A stretch of DNA of 64,000 nucleotides from Yoonia sp. BS5-3 (GTDB taxonomy: Bacteria; Pseudomonadota; Alphaproteobacteria; Rhodobacterales; Rhodobacteraceae): NCBI RefSeq assembly GCF_038069655.2, contig NZ_CP150951.2, positions 2,754,001 through 2,818,000 of the forward strand. The letters are read 5' to 3'. Under the pieces are notes generated by a model that was given only the letters and a program-made list of their open reading frames with translations, ran no database searches and was not told the origin of the DNA. Shown one piece after another: positions 24,482 to 34,702 of the stretch (position 1 is its first letter; each line of letters opens with the position of its first letter). The position numbers and the translations under genes are program-made.

Positions 24482-25282
24482 TTAGGCCGCAAGGTCAACC
24501 CAGACAGGAACATGGTCCGAGGGCTTTTCCCGTCCGCGCTGTTCGGATTCGATCCAGCAATTGGTCAGCAGATCAGCGCATTGTGGGGTCAGAAGAAAGT
24601 GATCGATGCGGATCCCGTCGTTCTTGTCCCATGCGCCGGCTTGGTAGTCCCAGAAGGAATAATGCCCTGCGCCAGCCTGGCGGCTGCGAAACGCCTCGGT
24701 CAGGCCAAGGTTCAACAGACGCCGGAATGTGTCGCGGCTGTCCTGCCGAAACAGCGCATCCTCGCGCCAGGCATCGGGGCGCGCAGCATCTTCATGTTGC
24801 GGTATGATGTTGTAATCTCCCGCCAATAGGGCGGGTTCTTCCAGCGACAGTAATTCTTGCGCCCGGGCCTGCAGCCGTTCCATCCAGCGCAGTTTATAGT
24901 CGTATTTCGGCCCCGGGGCAGGATTGCCATTGGGCAGATAAAGGCCGCAAACGCGGATTGGTACATCGCCCATCACGGTTGCTTCGATATAGCGGGCCTC
25001 AACATCATCAACGCCCTCGCGCCCTGCGCCTTCTGCGCCGGGCAGGCCGCGCGTGACATCTTCCAGCGGCAGCTTGGACAGGATCGCGACGCCGTTGAAC
25101 CCTTTTTGGCCATGGGTTTCGACAATATAGCCCTTGTCCTCAAATATTTCGCGAGGGAACCCCTCATCCACTGATTTGATCTCTTGCAGCAGCGCGACAT
25201 CGGGCTGGGCTTCGTCAATCCAGTTGGTCAACGCCTCGATCCGGGCCTTGACCCCATTAATGTTAAATGTCGCGATTTTCAT
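24482..25282 (-). CDS. xth: Exodeoxyribonuclease III
   Basis: 266 residues, complete. Endonuclease/exonuclease/phosphatase motifs are present: FNINGVKAR at the N-terminus, LLQEIKSVDEGFP (metal-binding Glu), GLYLPNG, LAGDYNIIP (Asp and Asn), and the C-terminal SDHVPVWVDL with the catalytic histidine. It is the AP endonuclease/3'-5' exonuclease of base excision repair. An AAGGGGGCC ribosome site precedes the ATG at 25282. Confidence 0.94.
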   Translation of the reverse strand: MKIATFNINGVKARIEALTNWIDEAQPDVALLQEIKSVDEGFPREIFEDKGYIVETHGQKGFNGVAILSKLPLEDVTRGLPGAEGAGREGVDDVEARYIEATVMGDVPIRVCGLYLPNGNPAPGPKYDYKLRWMERLQARAQELLSLEEPALLAGDYNIIPQHEDAARPDAWREDALFRQDSRDTFRRLLNLGLTEAFRSRQAGAGHYSFWDYQAGAWDKNDGIRIDHFLLTPQCADLLTNCWIESEQRGREKPSDHVPVWVDLAA

Positions 25283-25336
25283 GAGGCCCCCTTTGCTCGC
25301 CCATGGTTGTGGCGCAGGCTGGGCCCGGCTGCAAGC

Positions 25337-25663
25337 CTACATCGAAAAGGAGGTGCCGCAGCCACAAGACGATGTCGCATTGGGATTGTTGATCACAAAG
25401 CGTGCGCCAATCAGCTCTTCGCTGAAATCGATGACCGCATCGGCCAAAAAGGGCAAAGACACGCTGTCAATCACGACCGTTTCGCCCTGTTCGGTCAGCT
25501 TAAGGTCATCCTCTTTGGGATCATCAAGATCGATCTCATACTGAAAACCTGAACAGCCGCCGCCTTCAACGGCGATGCGCAGGGCTTTGCCTTGCGAGGC
25601 CGCGCCAATCTCGGCCAGTCGTTCAAAGGCGCGCTCGGTCACCTTGGGGGGGATTGTCAGCAT
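25337..25663 (-). CDS. erpA: A-type iron-sulfur carrier protein (ErpA/IscA family)
   Basis: 108 residues. All three conserved cysteines are present: GGGCSGFQYEI near residue 35 and the C-terminal SSCGCGTSFSM. A-type carriers receive and deliver Fe-S clusters to apo-proteins. Whether it is ErpA, IscA or SufA cannot be settled from sequence alone; the standalone position outside a suf or isc operon favours ErpA. It is divergent from the dGTPase gene with 75 bp between starts. Confidence 0.9.
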   Translation of the reverse strand: MLTIPPKVTERAFERLAEIGAASQGKALRIAVEGGGCSGFQYEIDLDDPKEDDLKLTEQGETVVIDSVSLPFLADAVIDFSEELIGARFVINNPNATSSCGCGTSFSM

Positions 25664-25738
25664 GATTGTAACCTATCGGTTCGGTTTCAGTTGCAATATA
25701 AGGCGGGCAGGCAAGACGAACAAGACAGGCAACCACAA

Positions 25739-26911
25739 ATGGCAGCGCCATATGCGACCGACCCCGCCAATCCGCGCGGGCGGCTTTATCCCGAAGAGGA
25801 AAGCGCCTTTCGCTCACCTTTTCAGCGCGACAGGGATAGGATTATCCATGCATCGGCCTTTCGCCGGCTCAAGCATAAGACCCAGGTCTTTATTGAACAT
25901 GAAGGCGACTATTTCCGCACCCGGCTGACCCATTCGATTGAGGTCGCGCAAGTGGCCCGGACAGTGGCCGCCGCGCTGGATCTGAATGTTGAACTGACCG
26001 AAGCCGTGGCCCTGGCCCATGATTTGGGACACACGCCCTTTGGCCATACCGGCGAAGAGGCGCTTGATGCGCTGATGGCCCCCTATGGCGGCTTTGATCA
26101 CAATGCCCAAGCCTTGCATATCGTGACCAATCTGGAACGGCATTATGCTGAATGGGACGGGTTGAACCTGACCTGGGAAAGCCTTGAGGGCATTGCCAAA
26201 CATAATGGTCCTGTCACAGGCGATATCCCCTATGCGCTGGCCGCATATGATGCGCGGCACGATCTGGAATTGCACACCCATGCCAGCGCCGAGGCCCAGG
26301 CCGCCGCATTGGCCGATGATATCGCCTACAACAATCATGACCTGCATGATGGGTTGCGGGCCGAGCTGTTCAGTACAGATGAGCTGGCCGAGCTGCCGGT
26401 TTTGCAGGACTGCTTTGCGCGGGTGGATGCCAAATATCCGGGGCTGAATTATTACCGCCGCAGGCATGAGGCGCTGCGCCGTTTCTTTGGGGTCCTTGTT
26501 GAGGATGTGATCAATGTCAGCCGTCAAAATCTGGCTGACCTCGACGCCGGATCGGTGCATGACATTCGTCATGCCGGGCGCATGATGGTGCAGTTCTCGC
26601 CCGCGCTATGGTCCGATCTCAAGGTGATCCGCGCCTTCCTGTTCACGCGGATGTACCGCGCCCCCGCCGTGGTCGAGATGCGCGAAGTTGTCACGAAAAT
26701 GATCAATGAGCTGTTCCCGTTTTTCATGGAAAACACCCATGAGTTGCCCAAGCAATGGCGCAAGGATGTGGCCGAGGCCCCAGATCAGACGGCACTGGCC
26801 CGGATTGTTTCGGACTATATCGCAGGTATGACCGACAGATTTGCCATTCAGGAACATAAGCGTTTGATTGGTGGGCAAGAAATTCCAGAAGGGGTGATTG
26901 ATGGCCATTGA
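25739..26911 (+). CDS. dgt: Deoxyguanosinetriphosphate triphosphohydrolase-like protein
   Basis: 390 residues from the ATG at 25739 (MAAPYATDPANPRGRLYP); the frame is open upstream but that part lacks family similarity and would run into the divergent gene. The HD domain shows RLTHSIEVAQVART (first His), ALAHDLGHTPFGHTGEEAL (HD pair) and ADDIAYNNHDLHDG (last Asp). The N-terminal SAFRRLKHKTQVF is the usual dGTPase signature. It hydrolyses dNTPs to nucleoside and triphosphate. The end overlaps the antiporter gene by 11 bp. Confidence 0.92.
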   Translation: MAAPYATDPANPRGRLYPEEESAFRSPFQRDRDRIIHASAFRRLKHKTQVFIEHEGDYFRTRLTHSIEVAQVARTVAAALDLNVELTEAVALAHDLGHTPFGHTGEEALDALMAPYGGFDHNAQALHIVTNLERHYAEWDGLNLTWESLEGIAKHNGPVTGDIPYALAAYDARHDLELHTHASAEAQAAALADDIAYNNHDLHDGLRAELFSTDELAELPVLQDCFARVDAKYPGLNYYRRRHEALRRFFGVLVEDVINVSRQNLADLDAGSVHDIRHAGRMMVQFSPALWSDLKVIRAFLFTRMYRAPAVVEMREVVTKMINELFPFFMENTHELPKQWRKDVAEAPDQTALARIVSDYIAGMTDRFAIQEHKRLIGGQEIPEGVIDGH

Positions 26912-28736
26912 AACAGAAGCCGGGGCGATGGCCCCTGTCATGGCCTTTGCACTGGTTGGCGCACTTGGGGTCGGCTCGCAATGGCTGGCCTGGCGGCTGC
27001 GCATGCCCGCTATCGTTTTGATGCTGGCGGCAGGGGTTCTGATTGGTCCGGTCGCAGGCATTTTTGACCCTGCCCGTGATATCGGCCCGCTGATGGCGCC
27101 GATCATCTCAATCGCGGTGGCGATTATCTTGTTTGAGGGCGGGCTGACGCTGAATTTTCACACGTTGCGCGATGCCGCCGTAGGGGTGCGCAGGCTTGTC
27201 TTTGTAGGCGCGCCGCTGGGCTGGCTGACCTCGGCCTTGGCGCTGCGCTATGGGGCAGGGTTAAGCTGGGAAAGCGCAGCGGTGTTTGGCGGGATCATGA
27301 TTGTCACAGGACCCACGGTGATTGCACCTTTGCTGCGCACGGCGCGGCTGTCCAAACGGCCTGCCGCCTTGCTGCAGTGGGAGGCCATCGTCAATGACCC
27401 CATCGGGGCCTTGGCGGCTGTGCTGGCTTTTTCGGTTGTCCTGGTGCTGCACACGGCCACCACGTTTCAGGCGGCGATGATCGAACTTGTGATCGGGATC
27501 GGGGTTGCCGGCGCGTTGGGCGCTGCCGCCGGTTTTGGACTGGCACGCAGCTTTAAACGCGGCTGGGTGCCTGAATTCATGAAAGTGCCGGTGCTGTTCG
27601 CGTTGCTTTTGGCGGTCTTTGCGCTGTCCGATACGGTCTTGCATGAAAGCGGATTGCTTGCCGTGACGATCATGGGGATCGTGATCGCGAATGCCGATCT
27701 GCCCAGCTATGTCGAACTGCGCCGTTTCAAGGAACATGCCACGGTGCTGCTGGTCTCGGGGGTGTTTATCCTGCTGGCGGCGGGCCTTGATTTTGCGGCG
27801 CTCGCCCAGCTTGATTGGCGGGCGGGCCTGTTTGTGTTGCTTGTTGTGCTCGTGGCGCGGCCCTTGACGGTTTTTGTCTCGCTTTTGGGGTCGGGTGTTC
27901 CGATGAAAGAACAGGTGCTTGTCGCTTTTACCGGCCCGCGCGGGGTCGTTTTGGTGGCTGTGGCCGGGCTTTTTGGCGAACGGCTTTTGGCGCTTGAATT
28001 TGCAGATGCCGCGCTGATTGGTCCTTTGGCCTTTGTGCTTGTCGCCGTGACGGTTGTGCTGCACGGGTTTTCGCTGGCACCCTTCGCGCGCTGGCTTGGC
28101 CTGACGGGGGCAGAAACACCCGGGGTGATCATGATTGGCGGATCACCCTGGACCACCGCCTTTGCCGAAGCCTTGCAACGCGCTGAGGTGCCGGTGTTGA
28201 TGACCGATCCGAATTTCGGCCATCTGCGGGCCGCACGCACCGCCGGGATCGCGACATTCTCGGGCGATATTCTGTCTGAGGCGGCTGAACAGCGGCTGGA
28301 ACTGGTCAGCTATGCCACCTTGGTCGCGGCCACGGATAACGACGCGTATAATACGCTTGTTGCAACCGATCTGGCGCCAGAATTTGGACGCGATAATGTC
28401 TTTCAGGTGATGCGCGAACGGAGCGAAAATGCCCGGCACCAGTTGCCGCAGACACTGGGCGGGCGCCCCTTTGGGCCCGATGTGACCCATGCCGCGCTTG
28501 ATCAGATGATCACCGATGGCTGGACCTTCCGCACCTCGCGGCTAACCGAAGAGTTCACGCTTGCCGATTGGCGGGATGAGCAGCCCGAGGCCCATGTGGT
28601 GGCCCGGATCGCGCCCAATGGGACAATCAAACTGATCCGTAAGGACGAAGATGTGAGCGCGGGACCAGACGTACGGCTTATCGCACTGCGTCCGCCAGAT
28701 GGCCTTGGGGGAGCACAACCGCCCGCTGATACCTAG
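26901..28736 (+). CDS. CPA-family cation/proton antiporter with TrkA-N domain
   Basis: 611 residues from the ATG at 26901, preceded by AGAAGGGG. About 12 to 13 transmembrane helices span residues 10-400, including LFEGGLTLNF and VNDPIGALAAV, the conserved core of NhaP-type exchangers. A soluble Rossmann-like domain follows (GVIMIGGSPWTTAFAEAL, then DPNFGHLRAARTAGIATFSGDI), resembling TrkA-N. The ion is probably Na+ or K+ exchanged for H+; the regulatory domain suggests control by nucleotide. It overlaps the dgt stop. Confidence 0.88.
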   Translation: MAIETEAGAMAPVMAFALVGALGVGSQWLAWRLRMPAIVLMLAAGVLIGPVAGIFDPARDIGPLMAPIISIAVAIILFEGGLTLNFHTLRDAAVGVRRLVFVGAPLGWLTSALALRYGAGLSWESAAVFGGIMIVTGPTVIAPLLRTARLSKRPAALLQWEAIVNDPIGALAAVLAFSVVLVLHTATTFQAAMIELVIGIGVAGALGAAAGFGLARSFKRGWVPEFMKVPVLFALLLAVFALSDTVLHESGLLAVTIMGIVIANADLPSYVELRRFKEHATVLLVSGVFILLAAGLDFAALAQLDWRAGLFVLLVVLVARPLTVFVSLLGSGVPMKEQVLVAFTGPRGVVLVAVAGLFGERLLALEFADAALIGPLAFVLVAVTVVLHGFSLAPFARWLGLTGAETPGVIMIGGSPWTTAFAEALQRAEVPVLMTDPNFGHLRAARTAGIATFSGDILSEAAEQRLELVSYATLVAATDNDAYNTLVATDLAPEFGRDNVFQVMRERSENARHQLPQTLGGRPFGPDVTHAALDQMITDGWTFRTSRLTEEFTLADWRDEQPEAHVVARIAPNGTIKLIRKDEDVSAGPDVRLIALRPPDGLGGAQPPADT

Positions 28737-28754
28737 AGCCTAAGGCGATCTAGG
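28732..28754. terminator. Hairpin between convergent genes
   Basis: CCTAGA plus GCC, loop TAA, then GGC, a two-base bulge and TCTAGG form a nine-pair stem. The first arm begins at the stop codon of the antiporter gene. No T-run of more than three follows, so termination would be weak. Its position between two converging genes favours a 3'-end role. Confidence 0.45.
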
Positions 28755-28772
28755 GTTTCAACGGGCTTGTCT

Positions 28773-29276
28773 CTATGCAGCCGCAACCACCCGTTCGGTT
28801 GCAGCTAGAACCTCTTTCGGAAAAATCATTTGATCCAGCATGGGGCTGGCTTGTCTTTTCGTCGCCACAAGCACAAAAGGTTTGGCATCTTCGTCGATCT
28901 TGCCTTCGTCCAGCAGCTGGGACAAGGCCGTGGCCATGATCGTAACATCAAGTGTAAACATATCCCAACCGTCTGAAAACGGGGCCTCGTATGGGTTGGC
29001 GACGTCTTTGGCAACCTGTGCGTTACTTGCAAGATCGGCGTTATATGCGCCGTAATCACTACCCAATATCCATTTGAAACAATCTGTTAGTGGGGATGTG
29101 GGATTACTCTGCCGCCACTCTTTCCAGCTATAGTAAGATTCGTAGCCCTCATCGCTGCCAAATGGGGCTGCCTCATCGGACGGGCTCCAGAAAAAGTCTT
29201 CTACCATCAGTTTGACGGCGGTTGGATGCGCCTTTTCTTTGTCGCAATAGGCATCCTGCGCTGGCTCTGTTCGCAT
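28773..29276 (-). CDS. Hypothetical cytoplasmic protein
   Basis: 167 residues from the ATG at 29276, chosen for the AAAGGACG site 8 bases upstream; an in-frame ATG at 29435 would add 53 residues that look like translated intergenic DNA. The protein is acidic and aromatic-rich (EDFFWSPSDEAAPFGSDEGYESYYSWKEW) with two helical segments near the C-terminus. No signal or membrane segment is seen. I do not recognise the family and give no function. Confidence 0.7.
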   Translation of the reverse strand: MRTEPAQDAYCDKEKAHPTAVKLMVEDFFWSPSDEAAPFGSDEGYESYYSWKEWRQSNPTSPLTDCFKWILGSDYGAYNADLASNAQVAKDVANPYEAPFSDGWDMFTLDVTIMATALSQLLDEGKIDEDAKPFVLVATKRQASPMLDQMIFPKEVLAATERVVAAA

Positions 29277-29453
29277 TGGTCGTCGTCCTTTGTTTGTTTT
29301 GTGCCGCAAGCCTAAGCAGAGCCCGATGCCCCGCACAACCCGAGATGTCTGTTGGGCAATGCGATATGGCAAAGAACGCGTTGCTTGATTGACCTCATGT
29401 GTGGCAATGATACATGGCCCCAAACGCGTCTTCACTGCGCCTAAGGAAATGCC

Positions 29454-31193
29454 ATGAACCTTTTTGCCGATACCCGTGCCGCCGTCATCGACTGCCTTGA
29501 TCAGATGGTCAGCGAAAACACCCTACCCGAGGGGCTGTCTTTTGCATCTGTAACGGTCGAGCCGCCGCGCGATGCCGCCCATGGAGATATGGCAACCAAT
29601 GCGGCCATGGTTCTGGCCAAACCTGCCAAAATGAACCCCCGGATGATCGCCGAGGCGCTGGCCGAAAAACTACTGGCCCATCCCCATATCGCTGTGGCCG
29701 ACGTGGCTGGCCCCGGGTTCTTGAACATGCGTCTTGTGCCTGAGATTTGGCACGGCGTGATCAAGGCGGTTTTGGGCGATAGCAACTTTGGCCGCTCATC
29801 GCTGGGGCAGGGGCAGAAGATGATGGTCGAATATGTCTCGGCCAACCCAACCGGCCCCCTGCATGTCGGTCATACGCGGGGCGCTGTCTTTGGGGACGCG
29901 CTGGCGCGTCTGCTCGATTATGCGGGCTATGATGTCACCAAGGAATACTACATCAATGATGGCGGGGCGCAGGTCGATGTACTCGCGCGGTCGGTGTACC
30001 TGCGGTATCTCGAAGCGCATGGGCAAGAGGTTGCGTTCCCGGACGGGACATATCCTGGCGATTACCTGAAACCTGTCGGTGAAGCGCTGAAAGCCAAGGT
30101 TGGTGATGCGTTTATCGACAAGGGCGAACAGTTCTGGCTGGAAGAGGTGCGCGAATTTGCGACCGAGGCCATGATGGACCTGATCCGCGAAGACCTGGCC
30201 CAGCTGGGTGTCGTGATGGACAACTTCTTTTCCGAAAAGTCGCTCTATGGCACGGGTTTGATTGAAAAAGCCATCGGTGAGCTGGATGAGAAAGGCCTGA
30301 TCTATCGCGGTACGCTAGAGCCGCCCAAAGGCAAGGTGCCCGAAGACTGGGAACCGCGCGAACAGACCCTATTCAAATCCACCGCCCATGGCGATGATGT
30401 GGACCGGCCTGTGCAGAAATCTGATGGGTCTTGGACCTATTTCGCGCCCGATATCGCCTATCACTATGACAAGGTGCAGCGCGGCTTTGATCAGCTGATC
30501 GATGTCTTTGGCGCCGACCACGGTGGCTATGTGAAACGGATGAAGGCCGCAGTAAGCGCCTTATCCGATAGCAAAGTGCCACTGGATATCAAGCTGACCC
30601 AATTGGTGAAGCTTTACAAGAACGGCGAGCCCTTCAAAATGTCCAAGCGGGCAGGGACCTTTGTGACCCTGCGCGATGTGGTGGATCAGGTGGGGCCAAA
30701 CGTGACCCGTTTCCACATGCTGACCCGCAAGAACGACGCGCCGCTTGATTTCGATTTCGACAAGGTGCTGGAGCAGTCCAAGGATAACCCGGTCTTTTAC
30801 GTCAATTATGCCTATGCCCGGGTCAATTCTGCCGTATCAAAAGCGTCAGAATTTGCAGATGTAGCGGATACAACATTGGTGGGTGTGGATCTGTCAGGAC
30901 TGACCCATGATGCGGAAATGACGGTGATCAAAAAGCTGGCTGAATGGCCGCGCTTGGTTGAAATCGCCGCCAAGGGGCATGAGCCGCACCGGATCGCTTT
31001 CTACCTTTACGATCTGGCCTCGGATTTCCACGCGCTTTACCATCAGGGCAATGCTGATGAAGCGCTACGCTTTGTGCAAGAGGGTGACTCAGATACCACA
31101 CAGGCAAAAATTGCCCTGATTCGCGCCGTAGCGATTGTCATTTTGCACGGGTTAGGTATTCTTGGCGTCACACCGGCAGAAGAGATGCGCTAA
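29454..31193 (+). CDS. argS: Arginyl-tRNA synthetase
   Basis: 579 residues, class I. The N-terminal additional domain is followed by the HIGH-type motif [29 protein letters not shown], the KMSKR-type loop [11 protein letters not shown] near residue 395, and a DALR anticodon-binding C-terminus. A TAAGGAAATGCC ribosome site precedes the ATG. The genes that follow (SPOR protein, nagZ, scpA, scpB) are on the same strand and closely spaced, forming a conserved Rhodobacterales order. Confidence 0.97.
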   Translation: MNLFADTRAAVIDCLDQMVSENTLPEGLSFASVTVEPPRDAAHGDMATNAAMVLAKPAKMNPRMIAEALAEKLLAHPHIAVADVAGPGFLNMRLVPEIWHGVIKAVLGDSNFGRSSLGQGQKMMVEYVSANPTGPLHVGHTRGAVFGDALARLLDYAGYDVTKEYYINDGGAQVDVLARSVYLRYLEAHGQEVAFPDGTYPGDYLKPVGEALKAKVGDAFIDKGEQFWLEEVREFATEAMMDLIREDLAQLGVVMDNFFSEKSLYGTGLIEKAIGELDEKGLIYRGTLEPPKGKVPEDWEPREQTLFKSTAHGDDVDRPVQKSDGSWTYFAPDIAYHYDKVQRGFDQLIDVFGADHGGYVKRMKAAVSALSDSKVPLDIKLTQLVKLYKNGEPFKMSKRAGTFVTLRDVVDQVGPNVTRFHMLTRKNDAPLDFDFDKVLEQSKDNPVFYVNYAYARVNSAVSKASEFADVADTTLVGVDLSGLTHDAEMTVIKKLAEWPRLVEIAAKGHEPHRIAFYLYDLASDFHALYHQGNADEALRFVQEGDSDTTQAKIALIRAVAIVILHGLGILGVTPAEEMR

Positions 31194-31264
31194 CGCACCA
31201 AACGCCGGATCGAGCAGCAGCAACAGACCCACAAAGCCAAAATGGCACGGGCAATGAGGCAGAG

Positions 31265-32230
31265 ATGGCAGTTTATGATGAGGGTTTCGCGCCCGCAAAC
31301 GGCGCATCACGCGCAGGTATCCTTGTAAATTATGCTGGGGCGGCAATGTCGCTTGCACTGATCCTCGGCGTCAGTGTCTGGGGCTATAAGCTGATCATGC
31401 GCGATGTCAGCGGCATTCCAGTGGTGCGCGCTATGGAAGGCGATATGCGTGTCCTGCCCGACAATCCGGGCGGCGATGTGGCCTTGCACACGGGTTTAGC
31501 CGTGAACGAAGTGGCGGCATTGGGCGAAGCTGGCGGTCCCGAAGATCGGCTGGTTCTGGCCCCGGTCACATCCGGGCTGGCCCAGGAAGACCTTGATGCG
31601 CAACCCGTCGCCGAAGTGATCCAGGCCGCCGTGACAACAGACGCACCAGCCATTACCGCGCCGACCGCGTCAGAGGTGGCTGAACCCGCCGCGATGAGCA
31701 CCGAAGACATTCTGGCGCTGGCCGATGAGGTTGCCGCGCTGTCTGAAGCGCCTGCTGCCGAACCAGTTGCCGAAGCCTTGGCCGAAGCCGCCAGCGTAGA
31801 TGAGACCCCGGAAGCTACGATCATTCCCGCATCCATTCCCGGTGTGGCACTGTCCTTGCGTCCCAATATTCGCCCTGCCAGCCTGCGCGTTCCAGCGCCA
31901 GCCGCAGAGCCTGCAGTTGCCGCGGCCCCAGCCGAAGCCAGCAATGACGAAGTGGCTGTCAGCACAGCCTCTTTTGCGCCGGGCACGAACCTTGTGCAGC
32001 TTGGCGCCTTTACCTCGCCTGCCTTGGCCGCCGCCGAGTGGGAGCGTCTGCAGGATCGTTTTGGTGATCTGATGGCCAATAAATTCCGGGTCATTCAAGT
32101 CAGTAATCAAGCGGCCAATACATGGTATCGCCTGCGTGCCAGTGGCTTTGATGACCGGGCGACCGCCCGCCGCTTTTGTGCGGCCTTAGAGGCTGAAGGC
32201 GCAGATTGCATCGCAGTGGTCGTCGACTGA
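31265..32230 (+). CDS. SPOR-domain inner-membrane protein
   Basis: 321 residues. A short cytoplasmic N-terminus leads to one transmembrane helix (about residues 22-45, LVNYAGAAMSLALILGVSVWGYKLI), then a long low-complexity region rich in Ala, Glu, Pro and Val (about 105-235). The C-terminal SPOR domain begins LVQLGAFTSPALAAAEWERL and ends DCIAVVVD. SPOR domains bind denuded septal peptidoglycan, so it probably acts at the division site. It sits 1 bp upstream of nagZ, which fits peptidoglycan metabolism. Confidence 0.9.
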   Translation: MAVYDEGFAPANGASRAGILVNYAGAAMSLALILGVSVWGYKLIMRDVSGIPVVRAMEGDMRVLPDNPGGDVALHTGLAVNEVAALGEAGGPEDRLVLAPVTSGLAQEDLDAQPVAEVIQAAVTTDAPAITAPTASEVAEPAAMSTEDILALADEVAALSEAPAAEPVAEALAEAASVDETPEATIIPASIPGVALSLRPNIRPASLRVPAPAAEPAVAAAPAEASNDEVAVSTASFAPGTNLVQLGAFTSPALAAAEWERLQDRFGDLMANKFRVIQVSNQAANTWYRLRASGFDDRATARRFCAALEAEGADCIAVVVD

Positions 32231-32231
32231 C

Positions 32232-33221
32232 ATGGCCCATAACGCGGCTATTTTTGGCCCCGAAACAGCGCAGATCACATCATGGGAGCGCGCATTTTTC
32301 CGGGACGCCGATCCGCTGGGCTTTATTCTGTTTGCCCGCAATATCGAAACGCCTGATCAGCTGCGCCGTTTGACAGCTGATCTGCGCGAAAACGTGGGCC
32401 GAAATGCGCCGATCCTGATTGATCAAGAGGGCGGGCGTGTACAGCGGATGCGCAGCCCGCATTGGCGCGAATACCCGCCCGCGCTGGACCAAATGCAGCG
32501 GGCCCGCGATCCAATGCGTGCCCATTGGATCCGCAACCGGCTGATCGCGGCGGAACTTTACGATGTGGGCATCGATGTAAACTGTGCCCCGCTGGCTGAT
32601 TTGGTTGAGGATCAGACCCATCCAGTGCTGCGAAACCGGCTTTATGGCGATGATATCGACACGGTGATCGCTGCCGCGCGCATTTGCGCAGATGCGCATC
32701 TTGCGGGCGGTGTCTTGCCCGTGCTGAAACATATCCCGGGCTATGGCCGCGCCCATGTGGACAGCCATAAAGCACTGCCAGTGATGGATTTTCCGCTGGA
32801 CGCGCTCGAAGCGCGTGATTTTGCGCCGTTTCGTGCGCTTAGCGATATTGCGATGGGTATGACGGCACATATGGTTGTGTCTGCAATTGACCCTGACAGC
32901 CCGGCGACGACTTCGCCTGCCATGATGCGCTATATCCGCGATAAGATCGGCTTTGACGGGTTGATCATGACCGATGATTTGTCAATGGAGGCGCTCAGCG
33001 GGACAGTCGCCGAACGCGCCACCGCCGCAATCCGGGCGGGGTGCGATATTATCCTGCATTGCAATGGTAACGCCGCCGAGATTGAAGCAGTCGCCGATGC
33101 GGCAGGCCGCATGACCCCGCAGGCTGTTGTCCGGGCCGACCGTGCGTTGTCACAGCGAAAAACCCCAACAAATATTGACATCCCAGAGCTAGAAGCAGAA
33201 CTTGCAACGCTACTAGGCTGA
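32232..33221 (+). CDS. nagZ: Beta-N-acetylhexosaminidase
   Basis: 329 residues of glycoside hydrolase family 3. Substrate and active-site signatures are seen: LIDQEGGRVQRM, KHIPGYGRAHVDSHKALP (the His/Asp dyad loop), and MTDDLSMEALSG with the catalytic Asp. NagZ removes GlcNAc from anhydromuropeptides in the cytoplasm during peptidoglycan recycling. The ATG follows the SPOR gene stop by one base, so translation is coupled. Confidence 0.94.
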   Translation: MAHNAAIFGPETAQITSWERAFFRDADPLGFILFARNIETPDQLRRLTADLRENVGRNAPILIDQEGGRVQRMRSPHWREYPPALDQMQRARDPMRAHWIRNRLIAAELYDVGIDVNCAPLADLVEDQTHPVLRNRLYGDDIDTVIAAARICADAHLAGGVLPVLKHIPGYGRAHVDSHKALPVMDFPLDALEARDFAPFRALSDIAMGMTAHMVVSAIDPDSPATTSPAMMRYIRDKIGFDGLIMTDDLSMEALSGTVAERATAAIRAGCDIILHCNGNAAEIEAVADAAGRMTPQAVVRADRALSQRKTPTNIDIPELEAELATLLG

Positions 33222-33227
33222 GGATCG

Positions 33228-34022
33228 ATGCAGGACGATATTTTCCAAGAAGACCGCATGTCAGTCAGCGAACGGCTGGCCGCCGAGGCGCTCATCGTGG
33301 ATGTGGGCGCTTTTGAGGGGCCGCTTGACCTGCTGTTGACCCTGTCGCGAACCCAAAAGGTGGATCTGCGCCAAATCTCAATCCTGGCTTTGGCCGAACA
33401 GTATCTGGTCTTCGTTGAGAGGGCCAAACAGCTCCGGCTTGAGCTTGCAGCAGATTACCTGGTGATGGCCGCCTGGCTGGCCTTCCTTAAATCCCGGCTG
33501 TTGCTGCCACCCGATCCTGCCGAAGAGGGGCCATCGGGCGAAGAGCTTGCCGCGCATTTGGCCTTCCAGCTGGAACGGCTTGAGGCGATGCGCAAGGCTG
33601 CGGCGCAGCTGATGGCGCGTGATCAGTTGGGGCGCGATTTTTTTGCGCGCGGGATCACCGAAGATGTGCAGCGGGTGCGCAAGGTGACCTATACCGCCAC
33701 GCTGCTTGATTTGATGCAAGGCTATGCGCGTATCCGCACCCGCGATGATTTCCGCCCCTTCGTGTTAGACCGTCAACATGTCATGACGATGGAGCAAGCC
33801 CTAGACCGGATGCGCCATTTGATCGGCTTTGCGGGCGAATGGACCGACATCGCCAGTTATCTGCCCGATGGCTGGGATGCCGACCCGCAGCGCCGCCGCT
33901 CAACCACGGCGGCCACCTTTGCCGCCAGTCTTGAGCTTGCCAAGGAAGGCAAAATCGAAATCCGGCAGGGCGAAACCTTTGCCCCCATTCAAATTCGCAA
34001 AAAGGCACCCGGTGATGAGTAA
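33228..34022 (+). CDS. scpA: Segregation and condensation protein A
   Basis: 264 residues. The kleisin N-terminal motif FEGPLDLLLTLSRTQKVDLRQISIL and the DYLVMAAWLAFLKSRLLLP helix are typical of ScpA; the C-terminal winged helix that binds the SMC head is present. ScpA with ScpB and SMC organises and segregates the chromosome. GAGGATCG lies directly before the ATG at 33228, which is 6 bp after the nagZ stop. It overlaps scpB by 8 bp. Confidence 0.93.
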   Translation: MQDDIFQEDRMSVSERLAAEALIVDVGAFEGPLDLLLTLSRTQKVDLRQISILALAEQYLVFVERAKQLRLELAADYLVMAAWLAFLKSRLLLPPDPAEEGPSGEELAAHLAFQLERLEAMRKAAAQLMARDQLGRDFFARGITEDVQRVRKVTYTATLLDLMQGYARIRTRDDFRPFVLDRQHVMTMEQALDRMRHLIGFAGEWTDIASYLPDGWDADPQRRRSTTAATFAASLELAKEGKIEIRQGETFAPIQIRKKAPGDE

Positions 34023-34656
34023 GCCCGAAAATGACAGCCTCTTTGAAGCGCCGCCCATGGGCGAGCAGGAACGCATGGTCGAGGCTATCCTTTTTGCCAC
34101 AGCAGATCCGGTCAGCGTGAATGAGCTGATCGGCCGCATGCCCCATGGCTGCGACCCAGCCGAGGCTTTAGCGCATCTGCGCAAGCGCTATGAGGGGCGG
34201 GGCGTGAATGTGGTGAAGGTCGGTGATGCCTGGGCCATCCGGACTGCGGCTGATCTGGGCTTTTTGATGCAGAAAGAGACGATTGAGACGCGCAAACTGT
34301 CCCGAGCGGCGATCGAAACGCTGGCCATTGTGGCCTATCACCAGCCAGTGACCCGGGCCGAGATTGAGGAAATTCGCGGCGTCAGCGTTAGCCGGGGAAC
34401 GATTGATCAGTTGATCGAAATGGAATGGATCCGCTTTGGACGGCGAAAAATGACACCGGGGCGGCCCGTAACTTTTGTCGTCACGCAAGGGTTTCTTGAC
34501 CATTTCGGGCTAGAGAATGCGCGCGATCTGCCGGGCTTGAAAGATTTGCGCGCTGCAGGTCTGCTTGAAAACCGACCGCCACCCGGCGCCACCGGGCTGG
34601 ATGAGGCGGAAGATGCCGATGATGATGAAAACCAGACCGAGATGTTTGAAGAATGA
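34015..34656 (+). CDS. scpB: Segregation and condensation protein B
   Basis: 213 residues from the ATG at 34015, which overlaps the scpA end. Two winged-helix domains are visible: MVEAILFATADPVSVNEL at the start, and LAIVAYHQPVTRAEIEEIRGVSVSRGTIDQLIEMEWI followed by GRPVTFVVTQGFLDHFGL. The C-terminus is a highly acidic tail (DEAEDADDDENQ). ScpB dimers bind the ScpA kleisin in the SMC complex. Confidence 0.94.
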   Translation: MSKPENDSLFEAPPMGEQERMVEAILFATADPVSVNELIGRMPHGCDPAEALAHLRKRYEGRGVNVVKVGDAWAIRTAADLGFLMQKETIETRKLSRAAIETLAIVAYHQPVTRAEIEEIRGVSVSRGTIDQLIEMEWIRFGRRKMTPGRPVTFVVTQGFLDHFGLENARDLPGLKDLRAAGLLENRPPPGATGLDEAEDADDDENQTEMFEE

Positions 34657-34702
34657 TTATTCCGGTTTATATTAAGACCAGTGCAAGGCGGTGGATTTAG
34701 CA

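Noticed and set aside
25814..26572. 252-codon minus-strand frame opposite dgt
   Set aside because: Antisense to the HD-domain enzyme; no start context.
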